A stretch of 5,797 bases of DNA from Candidatus Roizmanbacteria bacterium CG_4_10_14_0_8_um_filter_33_9 (GTDB lineage Bacteria; Patescibacteriota; Microgenomatia; UBA1406; GWC2-37-13), in contig PFLI01000087.1 in assembly GCA_002785065.1 (NCBI GenBank), forward strand, positions 1 through 5,797, read 5' to 3'. Numbering within the stretch: the stretch's first letter is position 1; the number at the start of each line of letters is the position of its first letter. Below are positions 1 through 5,789 of the stretch, piece after piece. The notes beneath the pieces were generated by a model. It was not told where the DNA came from, did not search any database, and worked only from the letters and a program-made list of their open reading frames with translations. Made by a program: the position numbers and the translations under genes.

Positions 1-45
1 AATACATATCATTGTATCTTTTGCTTGAATTAAAAACAAGAAGGG

Positions 46-1509
46 TTATGTAAAGATAAGCCGATTTGAAAGACGACAAGACAGATTTTGATTATTTTTC
101 AAAAATTCTTCAAGAACCTCATATGCTGATGTGGTAATTACTTTATGCGGTCCGTTTTGAATCAGTTCTTTATTTGAAATATCAAGATAAGCTGAGCAAT
201 TATTCATATGATATCCCTGGATACAAATTGTATATAAACTATTTTCCTGAACAGGTTTATTATTAAATGTCAGACTCGTTAATTTTTTTTCTTTTTCGTT
301 ATAAACGGCGTGTATGGCTTTATTTATTTCATAACACTCCCCTTCTCCGTCCCTGTTGCTTTTCCTCATAATATAAGAAAAGATTTTAATTAATTGTTTG
401 CCGTTTACAGTAAATTTATTCAATGAATCATCATACGGAAAACAGGATTTTAAGTCCTTAAGAGTAACTACAGGTCCAAGTTCTTTTACCCGAACTGATC
501 CGCTGCCAACAAACATAATGTCTGCCTGAGAGGCTTCAGCAAATATGTCAGCGATAAGATTGCCTAGAGTTGTTTCAACTTCACGTTTCGGGTGTGTTAA
601 CTTTTTGGTAAGTTTTGTCACGATAACATTGTATTTTCTGTCAACTTCTGTTTGAAAACTATTGATGTAGTCGGTTAAATTCTTATCAGGCGCAACTAAT
701 TTATTTGTAACAGTAATAGCTTTCCAAGTATATTTCACAATACTATTTGTATCATCGTCAACTTCAATATCAAAACGACCTATTTGATTTGTTCCTGTTC
801 CTGCCTGTACAATAAGGATATTATTGATTCTTTCCGGTTTTTCAAGAATGGTGTGGGAATGTCCGCCGATAATCATGTCAACTCCCCATTTCGGATTAAG
901 TATTGCAGCAAGATGTTTGTCTGATTCAAATCCGATATGAGTAAGTACAATGGTTAAATCAATATCGTCATTTTTATATGCGTTGCAGATTTTCCCAACT
1001 TCCTGACCTGCTTCTTGAAGTGTAACAAAGCTCCCTACTAATTTATCCATATGAATAGAATCAATAACTTTTTCAGTAATTATTCCGGTAAAAAGAATAT
1101 CATATCCTGCTTTTTTCAAAATGATATACGGTCTCATAAGCCGTTTATTGTATTTTTTTATGTATAAGTTAGCATTCACAATTGGAAAGTTGGCCATTTT
1201 TTCCAGAAATAAAAGGTGTGGCAGTCCGTAATCAAATTCGTGATTTCCCAGCGTTACAACATCGGGAGCTAAATAATTCATAATTTCAATAGTGGATATT
1301 CCTTTATATTCAGAATCAATAATTGATCCTTGAACCATATCTCCGGATATGACATACAGTACATTTTCTTCCTCTTTTCTTACTTTATTTATATATCCAG
1401 AAAGCAATGCGAGTCCTCCAATAAGCCCTCCTTTTTTACCGGAAAGTTCAGCGAAAAAATCACCGTGCATGTCGTTGCTATGAAGAATAGTGAATTTTTT
1501 TGTATTCAT
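46..1509 (-). CDS. Metallophosphoesterase / 5'-nucleotidase family protein (UshA/YunD-like), apparently cytoplasmic
   Basis: A 487-residue two-domain enzyme expected to hydrolyse nucleotides or related phosphoesters with a dinuclear metal centre. The N-terminal metallophosphoesterase domain (about 5-265) has its motifs in order: HSNDMHG (10-16, D13/H15), GDMVQGS (56-62, D57), GNHEFDYG (88-95, N89/H90), THIG (H191) and GGHSHT (215-220, H217/H219). The C-terminal 5'-nucleotidase domain (about 295-480) shows TLGNLIAD (314-321), GSGSVR (335-340) in place of the usual GGGIR-type loop, and FPYDDSL (357-363). There is no signal peptide: the first motif starts ten residues from the N-terminus. It therefore resembles cytosolic YunD-type proteins rather than periplasmic UshA, and its length fits. 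It starts at ATG 1509 and ends in TAA. No Shine-Dalgarno is visible. It lies 34 nt beyond the Hsp20 terminator, so it is probably transcribed separately. The exact substrate cannot be told from the sequence. Confidence 0.93.
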   Translation of the reverse strand: MNTKKFTILHSNDMHGDFFAELSGKKGGLIGGLALLSGYINKVRKEEENVLYVISGDMVQGSIIDSEYKGISTIEIMNYLAPDVVTLGNHEFDYGLPHLLFLEKMANFPIVNANLYIKKYNKRLMRPYIILKKAGYDILFTGIITEKVIDSIHMDKLVGSFVTLQEAGQEVGKICNAYKNDDIDLTIVLTHIGFESDKHLAAILNPKWGVDMIIGGHSHTILEKPERINNILIVQAGTGTNQIGRFDIEVDDDTNSIVKYTWKAITVTNKLVAPDKNLTDYINSFQTEVDRKYNVIVTKLTKKLTHPKREVETTLGNLIADIFAEASQADIMFVGSGSVRVKELGPVVTLKDLKSCFPYDDSLNKFTVNGKQLIKIFSYIMRKSNRDGEGECYEINKAIHAVYNEKEKKLTSLTFNNKPVQENSLYTICIQGYHMNNCSAYLDISNKELIQNGPHKVITTSAYEVLEEFLKNNQNLSCRLSNRLIFT

Positions 1510-1515
1510 ATGAAG

Positions 1516-1528
1516 TATCTGAATTATA
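1516..1528 (-). promoter_or_regulatory. Putative -10 box and near-leaderless start of the nucleotidase gene
   Basis: A perfect TATAAT lies on the minus strand at 1528-1523. The expected transcription start is near 1516, only about 7 nt before the ATG. The matching -35 position is a T-rich stretch with no good hexamer, overlapping the U-tract of the upstream terminator. In DNA this AT-rich a chance TATAAT is easy to find, so the call is tentative. Confidence 0.35.
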
Positions 1529-1543
1529 TAATAATGTTATGTA

Positions 1544-1570
1544 TAAAAAAAGCCCCTTTACAAGGGGCTT
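1544..1570 (-). terminator. Intrinsic terminator of the Hsp20 gene
   Basis: Read on the minus strand, a perfect 9-bp stem (AAGCCCCTT with AAGGGGCTT, 3-nt loop, 1550-1570) is followed directly by a run of seven T. It begins about 20 nt after the Hsp20 TAA and separates that gene from the nucleotidase gene. The stem is symmetric, but on the plus strand only interrupted T follows it, so it should act leftward. Confidence 0.9.
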
Positions 1571-1590
1571 GAAAAAGTTCTCTTTTGTTT

Positions 1591-2013
1591 TTATTTGCTT
1601 TTTTTGATGAGAATTTTTTTTGCTTTTACTGCATCTGCAACAGGAGCGGTTATGCGAACAACCCCATCTTTTACTGTTGCTTCGATATTTTTTTCATCGA
1701 TTGCGCGTGGTAAATAAGTTGTATAACTGAAAGAGGAAACGCGTTGCATTTTGTGCACGACTCTATTTTTCTTTTTTTCCTCTTCATGCTCTTCTTGTTT
1801 TCCCGAAATGGTCAACACACCATCTTCATAGGTTATATCAACCTTTTCTTCAGGTATTCCAGGAACAGCCGCTTCAACAACGACCTTATTATCCTCCTCA
1901 AAAACATTGAGCCCTTCAGTCATGGTAAGTTCTGGCCATTCCTGTTCGTCATCCCAGTTTAAGGGACGAAGCCATGAAGGTCCAAAAAAAGGATTAAATC
2001 TGACTATTGCCAT
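1591..2013 (-). CDS. Small heat-shock protein, Hsp20/alpha-crystallin family
   Basis: A 140-residue ATP-independent holdase chaperone that binds unfolding proteins as oligomers in the cytoplasm. The alpha-crystallin domain spans about residues 33-125. It shows the AAVPGIPEEKVDI strand (48-60), GVLTISG (65-71), the SFSYTTYLPRAID region (94-106), and the ATVKDGVVRITAP signature (112-124) matching the family A-x-x-x-n-G-v-L pattern. The C-terminal ILI (134-136) is the I-x-I/V motif that docks neighbouring dimers. The length is typical. I chose ATG 2013, not an in-frame ATG at 2055. The MAIVRFNPFF start is typical of bacterial Hsp20, and a G-rich ribosome site ending in GGTGA sits 8 nt upstream. 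The 14 extra codons would run through the hairpin leader. Tandem CIRCE-like operators upstream suggest HrcA-type heat-shock control, and the leader hairpin suggests translational control. Confidence 0.95.
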   Translation of the reverse strand: MAIVRFNPFFGPSWLRPLNWDDEQEWPELTMTEGLNVFEEDNKVVVEAAVPGIPEEKVDITYEDGVLTISGKQEEHEEEKKKNRVVHKMQRVSSFSYTTYLPRAIDEKNIEATVKDGVVRITAPVADAVKAKKILIKKSK

Positions 2014-2020
2014 ATATTTT

Positions 2021-2061
2021 TCACCCCCCCTTCGCCTTTGGCTTCGGAGGGGCAAGCCCCC
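2021..2061 (-). promoter_or_regulatory. Hsp20 leader hairpins sequestering the ribosome binding site (candidate RNA thermometer)
   Basis: On the minus strand the ribosome site is a run of seven G followed by TGA (2030-2021). All seven G can pair with CCCCUCC at 2052-2046 (one G-U pair). A 3x3 internal GAA/GAA loop, a GCC/GGC inner stem (2042-2040 with 2036-2034) and an AAA loop close the hairpin. A second, exclusive hairpin pairs GGGG (2060-2057) with CCCC (2052-2049) across a CUUG loop, which would free the ribosome site. SD occlusion in an hsp20 leader is the logic of known RNA thermometers (ROSE, fourU types), but this does not match either sequence class. The structure was worked out by eye, with no energy computed. 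The palindrome could also be a copy of a dispersed repeat. Confidence 0.5.
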
Positions 2062-2089
2062 TTTATTTATTGAAGAGGCACCCCTTCCG

Positions 2090-2116
2090 TTAGCAAACTT
2101 GTAACTTAAGTGCTAT
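2090..2116. promoter_or_regulatory. CIRCE-like operator, second copy (imperfect)
   Basis: TTAGCAAAC-N9-AAGTGCTAT has the exact 9-9-9 geometry of CIRCE (TTAGCACTC-N9-GAGTGCTAA) and matches it at 7 of 9 positions in each arm. The arms pair perfectly only over TAGCA/TGCTA. It lies 1 bp from the first copy and spans the start of the Hsp20 transcript. HrcA is the known CIRCE repressor; its gene is not in this window. Confidence 0.45.
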
Positions 2117-2117
2117 A

Positions 2118-2144
2118 TTAGCAGTTTACCATAAGGTCTGCTAA
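2118..2144. promoter_or_regulatory. CIRCE-like HrcA operator in the Hsp20 promoter
   Basis: TTAGCAGTT-N9-GTCTGCTAA is 27 bp long, the CIRCE length, with perfect 7-bp arms TTAGCAG/CTGCTAA. The outer six bases of each arm equal the CIRCE consensus; the inner three differ. It occupies the spacer and -10 region of the Hsp20 promoter, so a bound repressor would block RNA polymerase. Another repressor using the same spacing is possible. Confidence 0.6.
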
Positions 2145-2152
2145 TTTGTCAA
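2123..2152 (-). promoter_or_regulatory. Hsp20 promoter, sigma70 type
   Basis: A perfect TTGACA (-35, 2152-2147 on the minus strand) is followed after 18 bp by TAAACT (-10, 2128-2123, 4 of 6 matches). The start site would fall near 2116, giving a leader of about 100 nt. A vegetative-type promoter under a CIRCE-like operator agrees with HrcA-type control rather than an alternative heat-shock sigma factor. Confidence 0.6.
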
Positions 2153-2162
2153 GAGGTATTTA

Positions 2163-2171
2163 TGTTATACT
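2163..2171 (+). promoter_or_regulatory. Extended -10 promoter of the DehI-like gene
   Basis: TGTTATACT is a TG-n extended -10 box (TATACT at 2166-2171). Six bases separate it from the A of the ATG at 2178, which puts the start site at or next to that A. The -35 position (about 2143-2148) has no good hexamer, as extended -10 promoters tolerate. It overlaps the Hsp20 -35 and the edge of the CIRCE-like site. Confidence 0.55.
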
Positions 2172-2177
2172 TTTTTC

Positions 2178-3038
2178 ATGATTACTCCCCTGCTTGAAAA
2201 AGATGCAAATACGAAAATTAAGGATAAATATGAATCTTTGAAAAAAGCATTTCATAGTAAAACTCTTCCTAATATGTTTACTTATATAGGAGCTTTTCCG
2301 GATTATTTTTTATATATTTCAGAACAGTTAATAATAAATCTTCAGGATAAGCGATTTGATTCATTAGCATCTCAAACTGCTGATTCTGTTTTTTCTATTA
2401 TTAAGTCATTGCTTAGTTATTCAGAGGAAACAAGTGAGTGGTTGAACCGTTACAAAAACTCGCCGTCTTTTTATTATTTTCAACAGGATGTCAAATCTGT
2501 TTTTGTTTTACATATGAAACTCGCCTTTATATCAATAGCTTTACGTGAGGCAGTAAAAGGATGGGCTGTTGCGGCAAAAAAACTGCCAACAACTCAGGAG
2601 GAATTCCGCCGTGAAAGTAAAACTACTCAAATAAATCAGGTTTCTATCACCGATGATTTTGAAACTTTAATTAAAAATGCAGCGTATTCCGGAAAAACCA
2701 AACAATCAGATTCACAGATAATGGTATCTCAACGCGCAATCTCCTCAGTCCACGGAGAGATTGAGCGTGATCTGTTACAGGATTACTTGCGTTTATGCAG
2801 GAATGATTTCTTGTATTTTGTCAAACGGGAGTATTTTTTGACTATGCGCGTCCAGCTTGAGAAATTAGTACTCGCTTCCCTTCCTCTTTTTCCTCACCTG
2901 ATATTTTCACCGATCAATGTTGCATTACCGCTTGGGCAAAAATATCCGAATTTTTCTGAATTGCTGTATCTTTTATGCGATGACTTCCCGGTTCTCTCCA
3001 TGCAAAAACTTATTTTTTCAGGGTATATGAAAGTGTAA
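2178..3038 (+). CDS. DehI-like protein (group I 2-haloacid dehalogenase family), divergent
   Basis: A 286-residue, soluble, largely helical protein with no signal peptide. I place it tentatively in the DehI family, whose enzymes replace the halogen of 2-haloacids with water and consist of two related repeats. Residues 13-50 (KIKDKYESLKKAF, then MFTYIGAFPDYFLYISEQL) resemble the family's first repeat (Y-E-D-I...FR.LA.yP.yL...W). Residues 194-232 (IERDLLQDYLRLCRNDF, then YFVKREYFLTMRVQLEKL) resemble the second. From memory of the family, D210 in NDF falls where the catalytic Asp lies. The length is typical. It starts at ATG 2178 and ends in TAA. It has no usable Shine-Dalgarno (AGAGG at 2151-2155 is too far away), and its promoter implies a leaderless mRNA. 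It is divergent from Hsp20 and shares its control region. Divergence is strong, so dehalogenase activity is not shown; family assignment is moderate. Confidence 0.6.
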   Translation: MITPLLEKDANTKIKDKYESLKKAFHSKTLPNMFTYIGAFPDYFLYISEQLIINLQDKRFDSLASQTADSVFSIIKSLLSYSEETSEWLNRYKNSPSFYYFQQDVKSVFVLHMKLAFISIALREAVKGWAVAAKKLPTTQEEFRRESKTTQINQVSITDDFETLIKNAAYSGKTKQSDSQIMVSQRAISSVHGEIERDLLQDYLRLCRNDFLYFVKREYFLTMRVQLEKLVLASLPLFPHLIFSPINVALPLGQKYPNFSELLYLLCDDFPVLSMQKLIFSGYMKV

Positions 3039-3300
3039 ATAAGGTTCTAATCTATCTATATTTTTATTCTACATGATACTTCCCGCTCTTCTAAAATAAT
3101 GCATTATGTTTCTGCAATTGAATTTAAAATAAGTTGTATCAGCATTCTTTCTTCATGGGAGAGATTTGTTGGGTTTTTTAGTTAGATGACATATAGCATG
3201 GGTAATCATAGAATCGTGTTCACAACCCAATAAAAAGATTGATTACTATTCAGTTGTGTTTATTTTATTCACGTAGTTAGATGTTACTTTACAAAAAAAA
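3039..3300. other. Non-coding gap between convergent genes
   Basis: I see no gene in these 262 bp. They contain a perfect 12-bp palindrome ATAATGCATTAT (3096-3107), a direct repeat TAGTTAGATG (3179-3188 and 3274-3283), and an 11-bp plus-strand pairing (3165-3175 with 3224-3234, one G-U) enclosing 48 nt. No hairpin followed by a T-run serves either flanking gene, although eight T follow the stop of the minus-strand gene immediately. Confidence 0.6.
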
Positions 3301-5419
3301 TTATGCAGTAGTAATTTTATCTTTTTTATCTAAACCAAGTAAACTAATCGCCCAATTCTTTATCATTGGAAGAAATTGAAAATGGTCTTTTTTTGGTTCT
3401 GGTGGTGTTTCAACTGGGGGTTCTTGAGGTTGGTCTAAACGTATTTTTATCATTCGTGTTGAATCAGTGCCCGTGTTATCAGGATCGCCTTCAGCTATTA
3501 TATATGCATATAAGACACCGTCTTCAGAAGCTATTTGAGATTCTCTTATGCTTGTTATCCAATCTGGCAAAGATGTTTCTGTGTTTGCAAGTAATGGATT
3601 ATCATGTTGTATGTTCTCCGCATTAGGTTCTCCGCCAAATCTCCACAGTGTTGTTGTTTTGATTACTTTATAAACCACATCACATGTGCCCATGGTTAAA
3701 GCTCCTTTATATTTTGCCCCATTGTGAACTGCAACACTAAATTGAGGAAGGTCCTCTTCAGATTTTTCAGTTTCATTTGCGATCGAGGGAAAAACATGTT
3801 CAGCATCAACATAAACTTTTCGAGATCCATCAGGATAAATATCTTGAGCATTAGAAGCAATCCAACGATCTACAATAGGAATAAGACCACCACTACCGTC
3901 CCGTTGTAAACAGATAGTATATGAAGCTAATCCTCCTTCTCTTCCTCTTCCATTTACGACCTTAATATCTTTAGTACCGAAAGGAAGATATTTGTTTGGA
4001 GGAACTATATACTCTCCCGGACCTTCTTTTACTAAATCCCAGCCCCATTGATCTCTTTTTGCAGATCTTAACTGTAAATAAGGACATAGTACGCCTTTGT
4101 TGAAAGGATCAGGATTCATTTTTACGACAAAAATCGCATCAGTTGCTCCATTTAAGATTCCGTCTGATGCAACTACAGAAGCGTCCTTACCTCCAGTTGG
4201 ACCTGGAAAATTAGAAGCAGGACGATCAGACCAGAAATTTTGAGATGAACTATTATCATCACTGTTAGCGGTATGATATGGGTCTATAAGTCCAGAATAT
4301 TCAACAGCAAGAGCAAAAAGTTCATAGTCCGATAAATAAGCACTGGTTCTAAGTTTTGATTGGAGATCATCACTTAATTCTAGGTTTAGTCCGAGAATAT
4401 TTTTACGTGTTGTTTCTTGAGTTGTAGATCTTGGTATTCGTGCTATATTATGAGCATTTGGTGAACTCACTTCTATCTGATTAACTTCTTTTTTTAGTTC
4501 TTGTGTAAATCTTTCAATAAATGGAATACGAGCAACATCTTCCAAAATAAGCTGTCGTTTTTTCTTATCAGTAATTGGATTCTCAGCCTCTTCAATTTGT
4601 TGTCTAGTAGCATTACGAAGATATTTTGCAGCTTGTGTTTTTTGATAAATATCGTCAGTTCTTACACTCGATAATTGTGTTTCTACTGATGCAAATAAAG
4701 ATAACAATTGTTGTTGTGTTTGTGCTTGGGCATTTGCTTCAAGACCTAATTTATTTAAACTATAGCTAGTGAGATTTGCAATAGCTTGTGTCCAAGGAAT
4801 ACCCGAATCATGTGTAATATATGTTAAATCAGTAGTAGGATTTCCTGGTACAGTTGATTGAAGGGCTCGGGCAGAAATATTTGCGTTTACTGATTCTCCA
4901 TTACTTTGTGGGCAAACTGGAGCGAGTTGTGTTTCTAACATAACTTCCCCACAAGGTCCAATTCTTGATAGTAATCCATCAGGATCTGAGGGATCATAGG
5001 CAAGATTTAAGTGACGTATTTGACGTTGTTCGTCAGGATCATACCACTGGCGGACTTGATATTGTGGAAGTGGATATCCAGGCATAAATACATAATCAAA
5101 AGAGCGTGAAAGAACCGGAGTTAAATCCCCTGAAATACTCAATTGAGAAACCGCCCCTTCTGAGCTGTGCTGAATAAAAATATCTAACCCGTTTACATGA
5201 AAATTTCTTGCGTCTGGAGGAACGGGTAGATTTAATTCAATATTATTCAATAAATCAAGTGGCCTTATAAATTCTGTTCCAGCTCCTGGTCCTGTAGGTG
5301 GTGTTGGTGGAGACGCTGCAGCAGCAGGCAAAGGTGGTATTAAAGCATAAAGCCCCGCTCCTAACCGCCCCTAATAAACCTCCTATAAATTGTCTCCTAG
5401 TTATTTCTTTTCCTGCCAT
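3301..5419 (-). CDS. Tat-exported hypothetical protein, frameshifted within its signal peptide
   Basis: I do not recognise this family. The open body (TTG 5331 to TAA 3301, 676 residues) has no plausible start of its own. Upstream, ATG 5419 opens MAGKEITRRQFIGGLLG in another frame, with a twin-arginine motif (TRRQF). Removing one base from the G-rich run at 5365-5371 joins this to LGAGLYALIPP and LPAAAAS, giving a complete Tat signal peptide with an AAA-type cleavage site and a 705-residue protein. In body numbering: a Pro-rich N-terminus (8-16); a probable beta region (20-160); a Gln/Lys/Glu-rich helical stretch, possibly coiled coil (about 193-288); a mixed region with Trp, Gly and five Cys (C127, C140, C416, C474, C550); a Pro-rich linker (634-646); and a basic amphipathic tail (647-676). 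It is presumably folded before export. Its promoter is strong, with no Shine-Dalgarno. The gap may be real or a sequencing slip. Confidence 0.75.
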
Positions 5420-5449
5420 AAATACATATTAAATAAATACGAGTTTGAA

Positions 5450-5478
5450 ATTATAGCATATGAGTGGTCCGATATCAA
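5450..5478 (-). promoter_or_regulatory. Near-consensus promoter of the Tat-exported protein gene
   Basis: On the minus strand, TTGATA (5478-5473) and a perfect TATAAT (5455-5450) are exactly 17 bp apart, with a TGC extension before the -10. The start site would be near 5443, leaving a leader of about 24 nt. This independently supports ATG 5419 over the TTG at 5331. A weaker TAATAT (5431-5426) placed 6 nt before the ATG could give a leaderless variant. Confidence 0.8.
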
Positions 5479-5482
5479 GTTG

Positions 5483-5505
5483 ATGTTGTCCTCTTAATAC
5501 AACAT
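5483..5505. promoter_or_regulatory. Inverted repeat upstream of the -35, possible operator
   Basis: ATGTTGT-N9-ACAACAT is a perfect 7-9-7 inverted repeat ending 5 bp from the -35 box of the Tat-protein promoter, where an activator or repressor could bind. Neither strand has a T-run after it, so an intrinsic terminator for the DUF4342 gene is less likely. The regulator is unknown. Confidence 0.4.
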
Positions 5506-5537
5506 AAAATAGGAAGAATTTTTATGATTTTTTTTGG

Positions 5538-5789
5538 TTACTTTTCTCGCTCAACTGAAATAGTACATTCAGCAAAAAGAGCAGCAATGGTTGCAACAGC
5601 TGCAAAAACAGGAATGAGAGCGATACCGATAACTCCAACAGTTAGAGGAATATCTAATATTGTTTTTTTGTTTTTATCTTTTATAGTGATTCTTCAAACA
5701 TTCCCCTGTTTAATAATTTCTTTCACTTTGTTGACCAATCCTTCTCCGCTTACTTTAAATGTTTCTTCTTTTTTTGTAGTTTTAGCCAT
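5538..5789 (-). pseudogene. DUF4342 domain protein with an in-frame TGA at codon 32
   Basis: Read through, this is an 83-codon gene from ATG 5789 to TAA 5538. The N-terminal half, MAKTTKKEETFKVSGEGL to KEIIKQGNV, is followed by TGA (5696-5694). In the same frame come RITIKDKNKKTILDIPLTVG, a hydrophobic membrane-type segment (about VGVIGIALIPVFAAVAT) and ECTISVERE. The order matches DUF4342 proteins as I know them: EF.VsG.eLv.kVKeli.eGNVrrI.ik, then IPLTvGvvg, then an Ala-rich segment and D/ECTI.vER. Family members are small and of unknown function. The TGA sits where an Arg is usual, so a CGA or AGA to TGA change explains it. No methionine follows to restart the distal part. Only 8 bp upstream are visible. 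Nonsense mutation, base error and recoding are all possible; the first two are favoured. Confidence 0.8.

Noticed and set aside
1..45. Short hairpins (ATACA-TGTAT, CTTG-CAAG) as a terminator after the nucleotidase gene
   Set aside because: The stems are only 4-5 bp, AT-rich, and not followed by a T-run; such pairings are expected by chance.
2014..2055. N-terminal extension of Hsp20 to ATG 2055
   Set aside because: The 14 extra codons fall in the G/C-rich hairpin leader, encode an arginine-rich stretch unlike Hsp20, and would overlap the clear ribosome site used by ATG 2013.
1330..2104. Plus-strand open frames antisense to the nucleotidase and Hsp20 genes (1330-1572, 1744-1962, 1907-2104)
   Set aside because: They lie opposite well-supported genes, have no recognisable domain or promoter, and one runs through the terminator hairpin.
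3096..3107. 12-bp palindrome ATAATGCATTAT as an operator
   Set aside because: It is far from any promoter I can see and lies in an AT-rich convergent gap, so no role can be supported.
3366..3909. Plus-strand open frames at 3366-3626 and 3724-3909
   Set aside because: They are opposite the body of the large minus-strand protein and have no domain or start signals.
3301..5331. TTG at 5331 as the true start of the 676-residue protein
   Set aside because: It has no Shine-Dalgarno or suitably placed promoter. The same frame is open for 13 codons further up, encoding the rest of a signal peptide, and the Tat n-region with a strong promoter lies just upstream.
5503..5534. Plus-strand hairpin CATAAAA/TTTTATG followed by a T-run, as a terminator
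   Set aside because: The stem is only A-T apart from its outermost pair, the loop is long, and no plus-strand gene leads into it.
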